From: Bryopsis sp. KO-2023
Lineage: Eukaryota > Chlorophyta > Ulvophyceae > Bryopsidales > Bryopsidaceae
Length of the DNA stretch: 64,000 nt
Direction: 5' to 3'
NCBI GenBank assembly: GCA_030272585.1
Contig: BSYQ01000008.1
Span: forward strand, 4,464,001 to 4,528,000
Shown here: in pieces, positions 1-10,478 of the stretch
Layout of the letters: every line of letters begins with the position of its first letter
How positions within the stretch are numbered: position 1 is the first letter of the stretch
Program-made: the position numbers and the translations under genes
The notes under the pieces: generated by a model
The model's database searches: none
What the model was told of the DNA's origin: nothing
What the model saw: only the letters and a program-made list of their open reading frames with translations

Positions 1-1071
1 CAATCTGACATTTCAATCCTTCCCTCTCCATCGTCCGCTTTGGCCAAACTCGCCATTCCCAGCAATGCATTTGATGCATCCATCTCAGCATCCTCCGTAC
101 TTCTTTCGTTTCCCCCCCTTTCCATCCCTTCGATTTCAGAGGTTTCTGTTTTCGAGGCGCTTGCAGAGGATCCTGGAAACGGGGACTGCGAACCTTTCAA
201 CTGCATCAATGCCGAGACGGCGTAGCTGTCCGTTTCATTGTGGATGCACCGGCCGTCGGTGGGTTGGTTCATTTGCACCCATCGGTGAACGACATTCATC
301 GGAAGCCAATACTGACTGTCGTCGTCCTCGAACAAACGAATGATCACCGCTTGTCGCCGCCTCTTGTCCTTTCTTGTTACTTTTGCCCTTTGAGTTGGAA
401 TAGAAAAAAAAAAAACATCAGTGGCCAAACTACAATACGAAAAACATGTGTTAACGCAACAAAATAACGTTGTTCTTAAAAGCACGATCCCGACATCGAT
501 GCCAAAATTGCGTCAGAAGGTAATATATGACGCTGTCAATGAATTCATTCATTCATCCACTTCGAACTGGATGCATTTTTGGAGGCATCTTGTGTTTCTG
601 TACCTGTAAAACAAGCCCGGGATGTTCATGCCAAAATGATCTGCTGGGGCATACACCACTTTGCCGCGAATGGCGGGCCAAATCTTCTTCACACCGCTGG
701 TGCAGGCTTCATCGTCGTACTTGGAGCATAGCTCAACATCCATCGCTGATAAGAAGAGAGAAGACGAGGTTGTGGGGACGGGATAAAGAATTTGCCATAA
801 TTTCTCAGAGGAAATATGTCTGGTTCTCGATTGAAGGCGGACGATTTTTAGTCTATCAGGATCACAGGGCAAATTTCTCTGTCAAGACTGATTGTTTTGT
901 TGCGTAAGGATACAGGGCAAAACAGAGTTGCGACCTTTGGTGTTCGTGATCTGAACAGGCTTGTTTTTGGTGTCACTCACGAATCGATCTGGGTCGATAG
1001 GGTCTTACAAGTGCTAAGTTCTGGTTGGACGGTCGATGTGGGATTGAGGTTTGTTGCGATTCGCAGATTTC
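1..1071 (-). CDS. Partial gene, SH3-barrel (PWWP/Tudor-like) chromatin-reader candidate
   Basis: Read on the minus strand, three exons join in phase: about 1071-981 (donor GTGAGT), 745-604 and 387 running off the left edge of the window. The joined stretch contains WPAIRGKVVYAPADHF, then a basic linker (AKVTRKDKRRRQAVIIRLF), then YWLPMNVVHRWVQMN. This is followed by an acidic, Ser-rich tail. An aromatic-rich strand beginning W-P-A-I-x-G-K-V and a second W-containing strand suggest an SH3-like barrel of the PWWP/Tudor type, which reads histone tails or DNA; this is inference from pattern only and no family signature is complete. The start codon is not fixed: exon 981-1071 may be preceded by another exon, and the 3' part lies outside the window. 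The phase match (1 base carried at one junction, 2 bases at the other) is the strongest evidence that the exons belong together. Confidence 0.5.
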
Positions 1072-1869
1072 CTGAAATTCTGCGTTTGAATTGAATGACT
1101 GCAGCCTTATATCTTCAGCGAATTATCGGTTGTGAAACTGTGGTTAAATTCATAATTATCAGCGAACGTTGACTCGCAATCGCGGGGCCGCAACCATTCA
1201 TTTTCGAGTTTGACCATGATATCCTTGGGCTTTACGAGACCGTTTTAGAGTATCATATGCACCCCAAGTGTGTGAAACAATGGACGGGGAAAAAGCTCGT
1301 TTGCATAGAGGAATGCCGAGTTGGACCAACATGAATCTATGATTTGACAATATCTTGATGTTGGCCAACATGCTTTTGGCCTTAGCGATATTCAGAGAGA
1401 GGGAGATAAGAATTTTATCCATATTCGATCAGATTCGAGCTCCTGCCAGAAGGAATTAAACTTGAGAGAACCTGCATGAGAAAATACATGTGTGGAAAAG
1501 CATACCCGCAGCTACCTTTGACCTTTTACAGGATTTCAAAGTCACAAAACATATCCAAATAAACTCATCGTTGTTTTTAACCTGTTTCTGACCAGAAGCT
1601 TTTATGATCTTGACACCACCACACACAACCAGGCCGTTCCTCATCCATTTTTTTTTTTCAGACCAAATGGCAGCCGTTCACAGTATGAAACAAAGAAGCT
1701 ATTCCTATCCCCGCCGCGAATCCCTTTTGAGAACCTCTTTCAGTCGACCCAGCGGCGACGTTTTCGTGTTGGCTGCGCTGGCTGTTCTTCCACCTGAAAT
1801 TCATCAATGCACACAAGGTCCAAAGGAAAACATTCAAAGCTGCACCCGGCTGTGCTGTGTATATCCACA
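1072..1869. other. Gap between two minus-strand genes
   Basis: This holds the presumed 3' flank of the TBC gene and the 5' side of the partial gene to its left. On the minus strand a short open stretch at about 1,230-1,100 (MVKLENEWLRPRDCESTF and on) looks coding-like and could be a first exon of the left-hand gene, but I found no donor that closes the phase. A tryptophan-rich open piece starts near 1,645. No repeat or RNA gene is visible. Confidence 0.35.
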
Positions 1870-3757
1870 CTATTCCAAGGATATGAGGTGCCCAGGACGC
1901 GTTGCTTGAGAAACTGCAGTACCTGCCCCCTCTTTTGATCTTTCAACAAGCTGGTCTTGTTGGACCATGATGATGTGTCGCTGCTCGTCTATGCTCTGAA
2001 CCAAAAACACAGAACCGTCAAAATCGAACATTGAGATATGAGTAGAGTCGACTGTCGTTTTTCGTACTTCTTCCTTCCTTTCGAGTTCCTCGATCAGTTT
2101 CTGCATCTTGCCGATGAGCGAGTTCGTGAACTCCTCTTTGTGCTTCGCATCCTCCAGAATGGTGACGATCCTGTTTCGAAGGGCGGACACGGTCTCGGAC
2201 AGACTGGTGGCTTTTTGCTGTGCCTCAAGCCGCCGCCGCTCGCTGCGGACGATCTTCGATTGTAAGCTGACCACGAGCTGGACGAGTTTTCCAACTTGAG
2301 TGGAATGACCTGAATATCGAGAAAAATCACCCCAGAGCAGTTTTTTTCAACTTCAAACGAGAAAGTGCCCCATTGCTGCGAACATTCTCCAAAGCCTACC
2401 TTCGCTGCCTCCCCCGTCGATGGTGCTTTGAAACGCGTCAGGCCTGCTACCCTCTCGCGGATCTAGTCTTCAAGAAGCATACACAAGAATTGTGCATAAA
2501 GAAGCGAAAAAAAAATTGATTCTTTTCGAGCGGTGAAAGGGTCTCACCTTCTCCATCAAAGAGTCTCTTCAGCCCCAGATCGCTAGAGCTTACACTACCG
2601 CCGGCGCTGGCATCTTCACTGAATAATGCCGAGCTGGAGGTTGAGCCATCGGTTTGACAACCTTGAAGATATATGACGGCGTCTTCCACGGCTCTTCTAA
2701 TGGCACCTTCTTCTGACAAAACCGAGCTGATATCATCGCTCGATCGGCGCTCGCTGTTTTCTGGGGAGCCAGCTAAGCTCCGCTGAGACCTCCACAATGC
2801 CGAAGACTGTCCAGTTGGGTCTCTTGGGGTGTACGACGTGGCGGCGATTTCCAAGGCTCTCACCGCCGCCGAGCTGGTCGACACATTGTTGAAAGTTGAC
2901 CTACAACATCATGATTCCCTTTTTTCCTTTGAAAGTAGTGAGAGTTTGCAACCAAACAAGCTTCACCAAGTCCTCCACTCACATGTTGGTTTTCTTTTGT
3001 GAAGGGGACCTTGACAATCGCGGTGGATCGATGTTTCTTCCACTCATGTCTGTACGGAGCTCTGCAGAGACAATTCAGACGCACGTTTAAACGGGTTCAA
3101 ATCAATTTGTCGATTCCAACGAAGTGAGATAGAGTTTATTCCAACAAGAGCTGCAACAATACCTCTCGAATTTTCTGTTCTTTCAGACGACTCCTTACTC
3201 TGTCGAGATACGAAAAAAGGCCCTGTCAGATAGAGCTCACCGCAACAATACGCCCAAATTTGGGGATCTGCTGCACCAGCTGGTGGATTCCAGACGTACC
3301 TCTCTCAACGCCCAATACGCTGCTATTGGGCTTGCCCCAGGTGAGCTCGCCACAGCTCCTGGCACTTGATCGTCTGTTGTGCGAGCATCACAGGGGTCTG
3401 GTGCATTCTGCCCTGAGGATAGCATACAATATTCATACAATGTAGTCGTGATTCAATCAAAAACCGACCTAAGCCACCACACCCGTTTATTCTTGCAACC
3501 TCAAAAAAAGGCCAGTTTAAGTACCTCCATTTCCACCGTCTTGTTTCGCAAATCGCTCATTGTAGATATCCCTTAAACTGTCTAAGTACTGCTGCGTCAC
3601 ATTTGAGAAAGCTATGCACGCTACGTCAATAAGCTGGCTGCTATCGTAAGACATGGGTGCCATGGATTGCAGCAATTCCCAGGCATCCAGAGCATCAACA
3701 GTTTGCACCAGTGCCTGGACAAGCATCAAGAAATATGTCAACCTCACTGCAGACATG

Positions 3758-3821
<64 letters not shown>

Positions 3822-5510
3822 CAGAGAGCGGGCTTTGTGGCTCGATTTTGCACACCTGTGAATACACATCCACCAATGCGAGCGCTACCCGAAACATTAC
3901 ACAGGGGCACCTCTCGAAAAAGAGCAGATCCCACACTCTGAGGCAGCTTTCAAGCGGGAGAGCATTGACGAAGCAGCAAAGAAACCATTGGGTGCACATG
4001 TATGCTATATCCACTCCAAGGCCTTGCAGATGCGCTGCGAGCTTTGGAAAGTGTTGCTCCACCATGTGACGAAACACCATCTGATCAATGACTGGTGCTA
4101 TCATTTCCATATGAAAATGGCCGGGAAGTAGATCTTCGACCAAGGCGGACAGGCACCAGAAAGCCTCCTCCTCATCCATAAACAGTAGGAGGAGCCCAGC
4201 AGTAAAATTCATCCCCTGCACATTCGTTCATCAGATATCGCGAGAATTTTCTTTCCGCCGTTCAACAAAAGACTAACCGAGTATCTACAGTACCTGGCAA
4301 TATCCAACGTCAGGTTTGTAGCGGGAATAAGCGGCCAAAACTCTTCGGAGCCCGTCTCTACCAGTTATGTCCATCAATGGATGGCCTGGAAAAGTGCGGT
4401 GCAGGTCTTTTTCGATTTGAGTTATCCAGTCGCTGGAACACACATCAAAGACATCATTTCCGATCCATTGCCCCTTGTGTCTGCAACAGATCCAAACTGA
4501 AATCACCTGTCCTCGTTGTTGTCGACCTTTTGCTCCTTTTCTTGTGCTGGTGCGCTTGAAGCTCCTTTCCCGATTTCATCGTCAGTGGAAGAGCCGCTCT
4601 GAGTTTATGAAACGTTTATCAATGAACGAAAGAGGTGCCGCTTATGGCCTTTATCCTTCCCAATAGATTCAACACAACAGACTTCAAATTTGGCGTCTTT
4701 AAAAGCTCTCCATCAGGATCTCACCCTTTTTTGCGGAGACTTCGCCAGAAGCCAATACAAGCCCTTCACTTTGCGGGACTGGGTTCCAAGAGACAAGCGC
4801 CATAGATCACCCCTCAAGCACTGGTCGGAAATGAGCATGTCAGCGAGCAGAATTTTTGACGGAATATGTTCTCCCAATCAAACCAGAGAGCCTCACCATT
4901 GGGATACCCGCTTGGACCAACGCTCGGAAGTGCTGATGCCACTCTTCCCTCACATCGAGCGCGTGGCATTTTTCACCCTCACAGGCCTCTCCCCCAACGA
5001 TGCCTTTCAAGATACTCCCCAACCCACGTTCGGCACCCGATCTATCCTCGAAAATCCTTCAAAGAACCATACTGTGAACACAAGATTGTTTTGGATATAG
5101 CGAAGGACAGACGATACGCCTTCAGTCACTCACCAGTGACCTTCTCCATGAACTCTGATCTTGATGTCAGGTGCAACCAAAGATAAAAACGATTTCCACC
5201 GCTCCCCTCGCTCATTCTCCTCCTTTTCCCACAGTGGCGAGTATCTATTGTACAGGTGCTGGAACTCTCTCTTGACCTGATCGGCAAAATCCAGCTTCAC
5301 ACTACTACCCCTCGAAATGATCTGCTCCCAGGTTGGATTTCTTGTTGATTGGGAGGCAAAGATTTAACACAGATCGACGTCGGACGCTTCCCCCTCGTTC
5401 GACGGTTAATTATTGTTTTCCAGGAACAAGAAACCCAACCGACTTGCGAGTTCAGCCCAATACTCTCATGCATGCTGGCGTAAAAGTGAGTACCTCAAAA
5501 CCGTAAGCAT
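1870..5510 (-). CDS. TBC-domain Rab GTPase-activating protein
   Basis: Fourteen exons close in phase on the minus strand: 5510-5494, 5340-5134, 5056-4897, 4820-4725, 4598-4507, 4480-4294, 4215-3856, 3714-3525, 3412-3300, 3199-3163, 3061-2983, 2900-2548, 2462-2400, 2309-1870, giving about 797 residues. The TBC domain runs from GIPMCLRGDLWRL (about residue 125) to about 375. Both catalytic fingers of the family are present: Arg219 in IEKDLHRTF and Gln253 in GYCQGMNF. It should therefore be an active GAP that switches off a Rab in vesicle traffic. After the TBC domain come a Ser-rich disordered region and a C-terminal coiled coil (about 655-735), as in several TBC proteins that bind membranes or partners through coiled coils. 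An acidic insert (residues 161-190, exon 4598-4507) lies inside the N-terminal part of the domain. The short first exon is the least certain part; a different ATG at 5,568 is in another frame. Confidence 0.88.
3762..3823. repeat. Compound (CA)n(TA)n microsatellite
   Basis: About 19 CA units run straight into about 10 TA units. It lies inside the 141-base intron between TBC exons 4215-3856 and 3714-3525. By chance it is open in the coding frame, so a naive gene caller would read it as a long Val-Cys/Tyr-Ile tract. Splicing from GTATTCACAG to the acceptor at 3,715 removes it. Confidence 0.95.
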
Positions 5511-6005
5511 CTCTGACACTGCTGATCGGGCATGTTTCCGTTTTTGGTGCCGCCTCACGGCGCCGCATCTTGATACAAAAAACCACAGCAACTTCCTATC
5601 CACCTCCGTCGACAGGGAACTTAGTAGCGCCGAGCCGCATCCAGTTTGACGGACGTTGACTCTCAAGTAAGGAATACAGCCAGGTTGGGACAACTACTCG
5701 TCGAGGCGACCTTGGGGAAGAGTGTCCCAAGATGGCGGCGGCCTTCGTTTGCCGATTTCGATAGATTGCGGCATACTTTTGTGCCCCAAACCAAAGATAT
5801 GAACAACACATGGGTAGCTTCAAGTTCCCAACAAGTGTGGGCCCCCTGTGAAACTTGCTGCTCTACCACCAGGAAGTCCCAGTTCTGAAGGAAGTCCTGG
5901 AGGTTGTGTGAAAAACTTGCGATACATGAGTGGAGGCAAACTGTCCGAAAGCTTTACAACAAGCAATCGCTTCTGTTCTTTACAACAAAGACCTCGCTTC
6001 CTTAA
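5511..6005. other. Intergenic: TTC29-like 3' flank and TBC promoter
   Basis: This spacer lies between two minus-strand genes in tandem. It holds only short open frames and no recognisable motif. It must contain the TBC gene promoter and the terminator of the TTC29-like gene. Confidence 0.4.
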
Positions 6006-8091
6006 TCAAGCCACTTCCCAGAACGGCATTCTATTGTTCTTCCAGTGCAAAAGCGCCGGGAGGTCGTCCTGTACTACCAGCATGTATTCGTTCATCCGTG
6101 CAGCACCTCTGGCAACCCCCAGATTGATGCGTGCAATGTCCAAAACTTGCTGATTTCCCAAAGTTCTAGCAACCTCGAAAAACTTCTCAAAGTACGTCAC
6201 AGACTGTTCAAACTTCCCTTGGTTGTAGTAAATGATGCCAAGGTTGCAGCAAGCTCTTGCCTGACCTTCAGGGTCCTACAAAAACCAACATCAGGTGAGA
6301 CAACCACAGATTTCTGGACATGCCGATGCCAGCCAGTGGGAAAACAAACCTGTAAATCGAGAGGAGTTGCACAATTTCAACAAAAGCTGACAAGAAATAT
6401 GCCACATCGGTCGAACACCAGCTCCGCCCACCTGCATCCGACTGATATCAAGGTAGGTTTCCAGTGATAGGATGGCCTTAGGCATATCGTTCAAGGCTTC
6501 GTAGCATTCGGCCATTCCACAGTATGCTTGGCCCTCGGCACCCTGATCTCTGATCTGACGGCTCATGTTCAAATGATTTGAGTGGAAATGAAGAGCTTTC
6601 TGGTATTCACCTCGCTGTTGATGGAGAACACCCAGGCGATGATTGATATGGCCCATTGCAACGGTGTCCTCAACCTGCAGTCCACAATTCTGAGTTTAGC
6701 ATGCTTTAAGGCAGCCGAAATTTAAAGGAACGCCGACATCCAGCCACCTCCTTGTGAGGCACATGAATCTTGCTGACCATAATAACATTGTAGGAATACC
6801 TGTTCCCCATTTTCCCTAGGATACATATATATTTACCGAGAGTGTTGCAGTCTGTATAAAGCACTTCTTCAACCTGGGTTCAGGCACTAATGAGGATGTG
6901 CTTGACTAATGAAGCCAACAGTAAAGCTCTAGTTTGTGTCGGTTAGGAGAGATCAAGTGTCCCTTATCATGTTTGGAAAGAAGGTGAAAAGTTTGAGCAC
7001 ACAGTGTGGTATAGTCCGACGAGGTGGGCTACCACCACATGCCTGTTCAACAAAGTCCATGCATCTTTTCAGATAATCAATAGCTGCCTCGGTGTGTCCC
7101 TGTTTCTCTTCTTCCTCTGCCTTTTTTGTATAGACTTGAACCAAACTGGTGAACGCAGCATTGCTGTCTGTTTGTACATCCTGGTCTCCAGAGAGCTCCA
7201 GAAACCTACCAGGAGTTCAGAGATAGGGGTTTTCACAGCTGCAGCACTGTTACAGTGGCCCCGACAGCCATACAAGCACTCATGAACAAATCCAGAAATT
7301 GAAGGGTGTGAGCTCACCGTTCATGGCAGCAAGCAGCTTCCTCCAAATCCCCCATATGCTGGTAAACTAGGCCCAGTGCCAGATTTGCAGACATTTCCCC
7401 TTGCTCGTAGCCCCCTGTTCGAGCACTTTGCAGTGACCGACGATAGAAAAGCAGTGCTTTGGATAGGTTTCCCACCTTGCAGCAACATCGGCAGATTTAG
7501 CAACCAATTTCTTGTCGGCCGGTCCGAAAACTAATCGTGAGAAACGAAGAAGCACCTGTTGAAAATGATGACCAAGATTGTGGTAGGCATCATGGATGGT
7601 ACGGTGGTCCCCTCTTTGCTTTCCCCCCTCTGCTCTAATCAGTTGTCGGCTGAGCACCGGCAAGCTTTCAGAATCAACTTGACAGGCTGCATTTCCAGGA
7701 GGGGTCTCCTCAGGATGCTCGTGAGATGCAGGCTTAATGGCACTTGTGTTAGTATCGTGAGTGAGCGAAAAGAAATCTGGCCAGGAAAGCAACACACACA
7801 ATCTGAATGGTTTGTGGATGTAGTTGCCCATTGAATATCAAAGTGCTGCTTAGGGCGATCTGTGAGAAAGGAGCTCTTTTCTCAGGTTGTGTTTCCACCT
7901 ATGAATGCCTGGGGCTGTCCTTTGACCAGCAAGCTTATTCCCAGCTCATCCTTGTCTTGAAGCTTAGCTTCTGCCCCATAGCCATCTGCTGCCTGAAATA
8001 CCACTGGAGACCCTTTAAAGGAATCAAAACAAGAAAACCCTGAGTAAGACTCTTCCCCTTGCATGTCGTTTTGTTTGCGTTTATAAGCCAT
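6006..8091 (-). CDS. TTC29-like tetratricopeptide-repeat protein
   Basis: Six exons close in phase (8091-7899, 7776-7556, 7475-7318, 7205-7043, 6674-6432, 6275-6006) and give about 415 residues, close to the roughly 475 of animal TTC29. The first 120 residues are not repeat-like. TPR units follow from AYHNLGHHFQQVGNLSKALL (about residue 124) to EKFFEVARTLGNQQ, and the C-terminus ends LLHWKNNRMPFWEVA. The run A-I-x-S-L-E-T-Y followed by a block of the type Y-F-E-K-F-F-E-V-A-R resembles the C-terminal half of TTC29, an axonemal protein needed for ciliary beating. The assignment to TTC29 rather than another TPR family is moderate. Intron 7042-6675 is best read with a GC donor (CAG then GCATGT), because the nearby GT sites break the frame. 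The reading frame remains open upstream of the chosen ATG, so a further 5' exon near 8,190-8,430 is possible. Confidence 0.8.
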
Positions 8092-9053
8092 CAACGCAAT
8101 TTTGACGCATGGTAAGCGAACCGTAGAACAAGGCGAGCGGGTTCTATCTCAAATGGAAACGCTTGTTACCTTTCCGTAATCTTTGACGTCCCTCTTGGAC
8201 GCATTTGCCTGCATGAACATACGGTCGCCCAATCACTCGACAGTATTTGCTGGATTCCGAAGTATCGACTCAAACGCTCTCTATAGTGTGTTGCGGAAAC
8301 GAGCCACGACGCTGCGCTGGGTAACGTGGCAGCCAGGATTGCGTCGAGGCTTTTCAAATTTACAGACGAAACTGGACTAAGGTCGGGATAAAATCGCCAG
8401 ATATGATCAACTGAAGGTGTTGTGCAAGTCACCGCACCTGTGCAGCAGGATGAATTGGTGGCAACTCGCCAGGGCGGGAGTGCGTTCGAGTTGGCGCCAA
8501 CAGCATTGCTACAGAAGCCACTCGTTTATTTCACAAGAGTCGATCTTTATCGTTTCTGGCCGTGTTGCTGGACTGCGTTTCCGGACGACGCGCGTGTTTG
8601 GCTTTGACGTCTTTGGGAGGGGGAGGGTGTGCGCAAGGAAATTTGTGTGGATCACACGTTTTTCAGGAATTAGAAAAATAGAAAAAAAATGAACTAGTGT
8701 CGCGTAGACTGACCAGGGAGCTCTCAAGGATATGCTCGTGGGGAATATTTTTTGTGCCAGCTGGAGTGCAGCCGAACCCCACCCCCATAAAACCAAAGCT
8801 CCGAAACCAATCGACCAACCCGAATTCGCACCCCAAACAGCCACCCGCATAAGAAAGGAAACCAAAACGCGCCGTTGGCCCGAGAGCCCGAGGAGTTTAT
8901 TTCTTTTCTTGTGCACCAATCGTTTATTTCCGTATTTTGCCTCGCAACCAAAACTCTCTCGTGCCCTTTTTTTTTCCGACACTTTTGACCCCGTCCGTGG
9001 TCGTTGGAAGCAAAACCTGAACGAACGAAGCGTATATCAAAACCTGAGGTACA
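8092..9053. other. Divergent spacer with an unproven 88-codon minus ORF
   Basis: It separates the minus-strand TTC29-like gene from the plus-strand gene at 9,054, so it must hold both promoters. On the minus strand 8,432-8,166 is open for 88 codons and could be an extra 5' exon of the TTC29-like gene (a possible donor GTAACA lies near 8,170), but no phase-consistent join was found. Confidence 0.35.
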
Positions 9054-10478
9054 ATGGAGCGCACTGGAACGAACTCTGGTAAAAAGATTGCCGGTGGCCT
9101 GATCGGGAGTGGCGAGACTCCGGTTTCCCAGGTCTCCAGGCGCGAACCGACCAGAGGAACTTTTGCCAGGTTGGTCGCCCTGCTCCGGCAACCCTGTTTT
9201 TTGCCTCCATCGCTTTTCGCTCTCAGCATTTCGTCAGCAACCCCACCCTGTCGCACGAAGTCGCCAGCGATCCAGAAAAAGGGTTTGATCTGGTCTTACG
9301 AAACCTCGCGGCAGTGTTATGTAATTCTTTGGGACGCTGATCGTCGCTTTCTCCTTCCTTCCCTCCCAACCCGCAGGAGCCAGAGCATGTGGGAGCGCCC
9401 AAAGCAAGAGCAAGCGACCTACGCTCAGCAATATTTGCACGCCTACAACAGCCGCTGGTGAGAGCTCCTTTCGACGATTCCCCAACGATCAGGGGAAAAG
9501 GCCTCATTCAAAAAAACTTTTTTTACAGCTGGATAGATCATTTTCTCTTTCCGCCTTTCCACCTTTTGCACTGCCTTTGGTTACGACATTTCAGAGCGGG
9601 TTTGGGTGGTTTGCTGAGTCACAATGGAAGGAGATCCGATCGCACCTCCCCTGGACGACTAATACTCACAATATTTCTCGAGAGATAAAAGTTACACCGA
9701 GCGGAAGTGGGATGGCGAGCGTCACGATTTTATCCTCCGTGGTCGGGAGGGTCTTTGCTTTTGCCTCTACCGAAAAAGCAACAAAATGAACGCTTGAGTG
9801 GGTTTTCTTTTCCAAAGTTTACATTTCATATTTTTTGGGTTTTTCAAGGGAAGAAAAAGAACAGAAAGAGAAAGGAAAGGAAAAAAAAAGAAAGGAACTG
9901 AAAGGATGATGAATGCTGTGTGCATCTGTTGATTGGAATTGAACTGAATTTTGTTGGTCAGCACGACTGCTCCATCATTTGTCTGTGTATGGGTTCCACC
10001 TGTTTGCCCCCCCCCCCCCTTTTTTTTTTCATTTTTTGCATCCCAATTTAAATAAACTGTGAAGCAACCCCCACCATCTTTTTCGTGGATGAAAGGAACA
10101 AGATCAACTCATCCTCATCTTCTGTTTTGATTTTTTTTTCTTTTTTTTTTCCCTGCACCCGTTGTGTTATCACCCCGGTAGTGCGGTGTTTGTTGTTGTT
10201 TTTTCTTTTTTTCATTGACCTTGGCTGGCACCTGACAGCAGTGCTTTCTAAAAAGAATCAACTTCTTTTTTTTGGGGAAATAAAGCACATTTTAGATGTA
10301 GATGGTGTTCGTTTGCTGTAGAAGCTTCTGAGGGACTAACTCTTTTTTGTGTAAATTTTTTAGGATGATGAGGAGCAATTCGGCGATGTCAGCTTTCAAT
10401 GCTCGAAAATCAGTGATGTCCCGCATGCAGGAGAGCCCTGCATTTCTTCAGAGAAAGGACACACCCACCAGTCAGTAG
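9054..10478 (+). CDS. Unknown 103-residue basic protein
   Basis: Three exons, 9054-9169, 9377-9457 and 10364-10478, close in phase (2-base carry at both junctions, the second restoring a Trp codon) to give 103 residues. The protein begins MERTGTNSGKKIAGGLIGSG, has a central WERPKQEQATYAQQYLHAYN segment and ends in a Ser/Met/Arg-rich tail closing FLQRKDTPTSQ. There is no signal peptide, membrane segment or known motif. The second intron is 906 bases long and contains other open pieces that are not needed for the model. I do not recognise the family. The small size, the central aromatic helix and the head-to-head position with a likely axonemal gene would fit a small ciliary or structural protein, but that is speculation. 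Confidence 0.6.

Noticed and set aside
3695-3934. Open frames through the (CA)n(TA)n tract on both strands
   Set aside because: Dinucleotide repeats are open by chance; the tract is inside an intron whose removal joins two TBC exons in phase.
5494-5568. Alternative TBC start at 5,568 (MRRREAAPKTETCPISS)
   Set aside because: Good start and donor, but its phase (0) does not fit exon 5340-5134, which needs a 2-base carry; the ATG at 5,510 does fit.
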